Source: SFWF01 sp045591645
GTDB taxonomy: Bacteria > Bacillota > Clostridia > Oscillospirales > Acutalibacteraceae
NCBI GenBank assembly: GCA_045591645.1
Contig: JAZNTG010000044.1
Span: forward strand, 1-7,467
Length of the DNA stretch: 7,467 bases
Direction: 5' to 3'
The translations under genes were made by a program, and so were the position numbers. Positions within the stretch are counted from its first letter, which is position 1. Each line of letters starts with the position of its first letter. Below the pieces are notes generated by a model that was given only the letters and a program-made list of their open reading frames with translations, searched no databases and was not told where the DNA came from. Positions 7,135 to 7,467 of this stretch are shown here, piece after piece.

Positions 7135-7163
7135 TTGACAAAAAGGCTCTGTTATTTTATAAT
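7135..7163 (+). promoter_or_regulatory. Perfect consensus SigA promoter of tRNA-Thr
   Basis: TTGACA (7135-7140), a 17-bp spacer and TATAAT (7158-7163) match the housekeeping consensus at all twelve positions, as is common for stable RNA genes. The predicted start near 7170 leaves about 16 nt of 5' leader. A 10-bp palindrome GCAACGTTGC (7165-7174) spans the predicted start site. Confidence 0.9.
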
Positions 7164-7185
7164 AGCAACGTTGCAAAAATTATAT

Positions 7186-7261
7186 GCTGCTATGGCTCAG
7201 GTGGTAGAGCACATCCTTGGTAAGGATGAGGTCACCAGTTCGAATCTGGTTAGCAGCTCCA
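7186..7261 (+). tRNA. tRNA-Thr, anticodon GGT
   Basis: A complete cloverleaf can be folded. The acceptor GCTGCTA (7186-7192) pairs with TAGCAGC (7251-7257), and the D stem GCTC pairs with GAGC (7207-7210). The anticodon stem CATCC/GGATG encloses the loop TTGGTAA, with anticodon GGT at 7219-7221. The variable loop is AGGTC, and the T stem ACCAG/CTGGT encloses TTCGAAT. The discriminator base is T, and CCA is encoded (7259-7261). GGT reads ACC and ACT threonine codons. It is transcribed alone, between its own promoter and terminator. Confidence 0.97.
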
Positions 7262-7294
7262 AAAATCCCGTTCTCGAAAGAGAGCGGGATTTTT
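7261..7294 (+). terminator. Intrinsic terminator of tRNA-Thr
   Basis: AAAAATCCCGTTCTC pairs with GAGAGCGGGATTTTT across a GAAA tetraloop: a 15-bp stem with a single T-G wobble and a terminal run of five T. It begins at the last base of the tRNA CCA end, so the transcript is short and 3' processing must cut right at the hairpin base. Confidence 0.92.
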
Positions 7295-7389
7295 ACTTAT
7301 TACTTCTTACCTCTTCACTATTACCTCAAATTAAGTTTGATACGGGATTTTTGGGAAGTAATAAGTAAGAAGTAAGAGGTAAGAAGTTC
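7293..7389. repeat. Two facing blocks of 7-bp tandem repeats (heptads), consensus TTACTTC / GAAGTAA
   Basis: The left block (7293-7327) divides exactly into five heptads: TTACTTA, TTACTTC, TTACCTC, TTCACTA and TTACCTC. The right block (7355-7389) divides into five in the opposite orientation: GAAGTAA, TAAGTAA, GAAGTAA, GAGGTAA and the degenerate GAAGTTC. A 27-bp spacer separates them. Exact 14-bp inverted matches link 7293-7306 with 7355-7368, and 7302-7315 with 7374-7387, so the arms can pair in several registers. No gene fits here: the frame running through it also covers the tRNA and is an artefact. It resembles short tandemly repeated repetitive sequences known from other bacteria. Function unknown. 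Confidence 0.8.
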
Positions 7390-7392
7390 GGT

Positions 7393-7405
7393 GTGGCTTC
7401 GCCAC
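7393..7405. repeat. Short GC-rich hairpin (GTGGC-TTC-GCCAC)
   Basis: A perfect 5-bp stem with a three-base loop lies directly after the right heptad block. There is no T-run after it, so it is not a terminator by itself. It looks like one module of the composite intergenic element at the end of the window. Confidence 0.55.
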
Positions 7406-7413
7406 GTATTATA

Positions 7414-7441
7414 AAATCAATGCCCCGCATTGATTTATTTT
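7414..7441 (+). terminator. Hairpin with T-rich tail, possible terminator or repeat module
   Basis: AAATCAATGC pairs with GCATTGATTT around a CCC loop (10 bp, 7414-7436), followed by ATTTTT. The form fits a weak intrinsic terminator, but no transcript is known to need one here, since tRNA-Thr already has a strong terminator. Its 3' arm overlaps the -35 box of the next promoter. Confidence 0.45.
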
Positions 7442-7458
7442 TGCATTTATGCTATAAT
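7430..7458 (+). promoter_or_regulatory. SigA-type promoter with extended -10, reading out of the window
   Basis: TTGATT (7430-7435), a 17-bp spacer and a perfect TATAAT (7453-7458) preceded by TGC (extended -10). The predicted start is near 7465, so the transcribed gene lies beyond the window edge. The -35 box lies within the 3' arm of the preceding hairpin. Confidence 0.65.
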
Positions 7459-7467
7459 ACACCCAAG

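Noticed and set aside
7135..7368. Open frame of 77 codons across the tRNA-Thr region
   Set aside because: It runs through the tRNA promoter, the tRNA, its terminator and the heptad repeats, and has no ribosome site or recognisable protein features.
7293..7389. CRISPR array
   Set aside because: Repeat units are 7 bp in direct tandem without unique spacers, in two opposite orientations, with no cas genes.

Overview
The window looks like chromosome from a moderately AT-rich, low-GC Gram-positive anaerobe, most plausibly a Clostridia member of the Ruminococcus/Oscillospiraceae type. The reasons are SigA-type promoters (TTGACA/TTGAAA, 17 bp, TATAAT-like), strong AGGAGG-type ribosome sites, TTG and GTG starts in tightly packed operons, PduL as phosphotransacylase, and a TepA-like ClpP relative directly upstream of an FtsK/SpoIIIE translocase. 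The genus is an inference. Nothing in the sequence fixes it.

Layout. (1) Positions 1-246 hold the 3' end of a polar amino acid ABC transporter ATPase (+). It converges on a minus-strand operon, and a 32-bp perfect palindrome between them serves as a terminator for both. (2) The minus-strand operon, read from about 2581 down to 282, is pduL (phosphate acyltransferase), hemW (radical-SAM heme chaperone) and a histidine phosphatase. Its genes overlap by 8 nt and 1 nt, and it has a good SigA promoter with a small inverted repeat just downstream. (3) A divergent + operon from about 2678 to 6787 holds a TepA/ClpP-like serine peptidase, ftsK/spoIIIE, and a membrane-anchored ComEC-type metallo-beta-lactamase protein that starts with GTG inside the ftsK stop codon. 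(4) A small DUF378 membrane protein lies on the minus strand (6855-7055) and shares a terminator hairpin with the preceding operon. (5) tRNA-Thr(GGT) has a perfect consensus promoter and its own terminator. (6) The last about 175 bases are gene-free. They hold two facing blocks of 7-bp tandem repeats, two short hairpins and an outward promoter that probably drives a gene beyond the window.

How the genes fit together. The minus operon joins central carbon/energy metabolism (acyl-CoA to acyl-phosphate) with heme-protein maturation, with no obvious single pathway. The plus operon joins an envelope-associated protease-like protein, the septal DNA pump and an extracytoplasmic MBL hydrolase, all plausible at the membrane. 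No clear novel multi-gene system (defence, CRISPR, phage, biosynthetic cluster) is visible. The most unusual stretch is the heptad-repeat/hairpin/promoter element at the right end.
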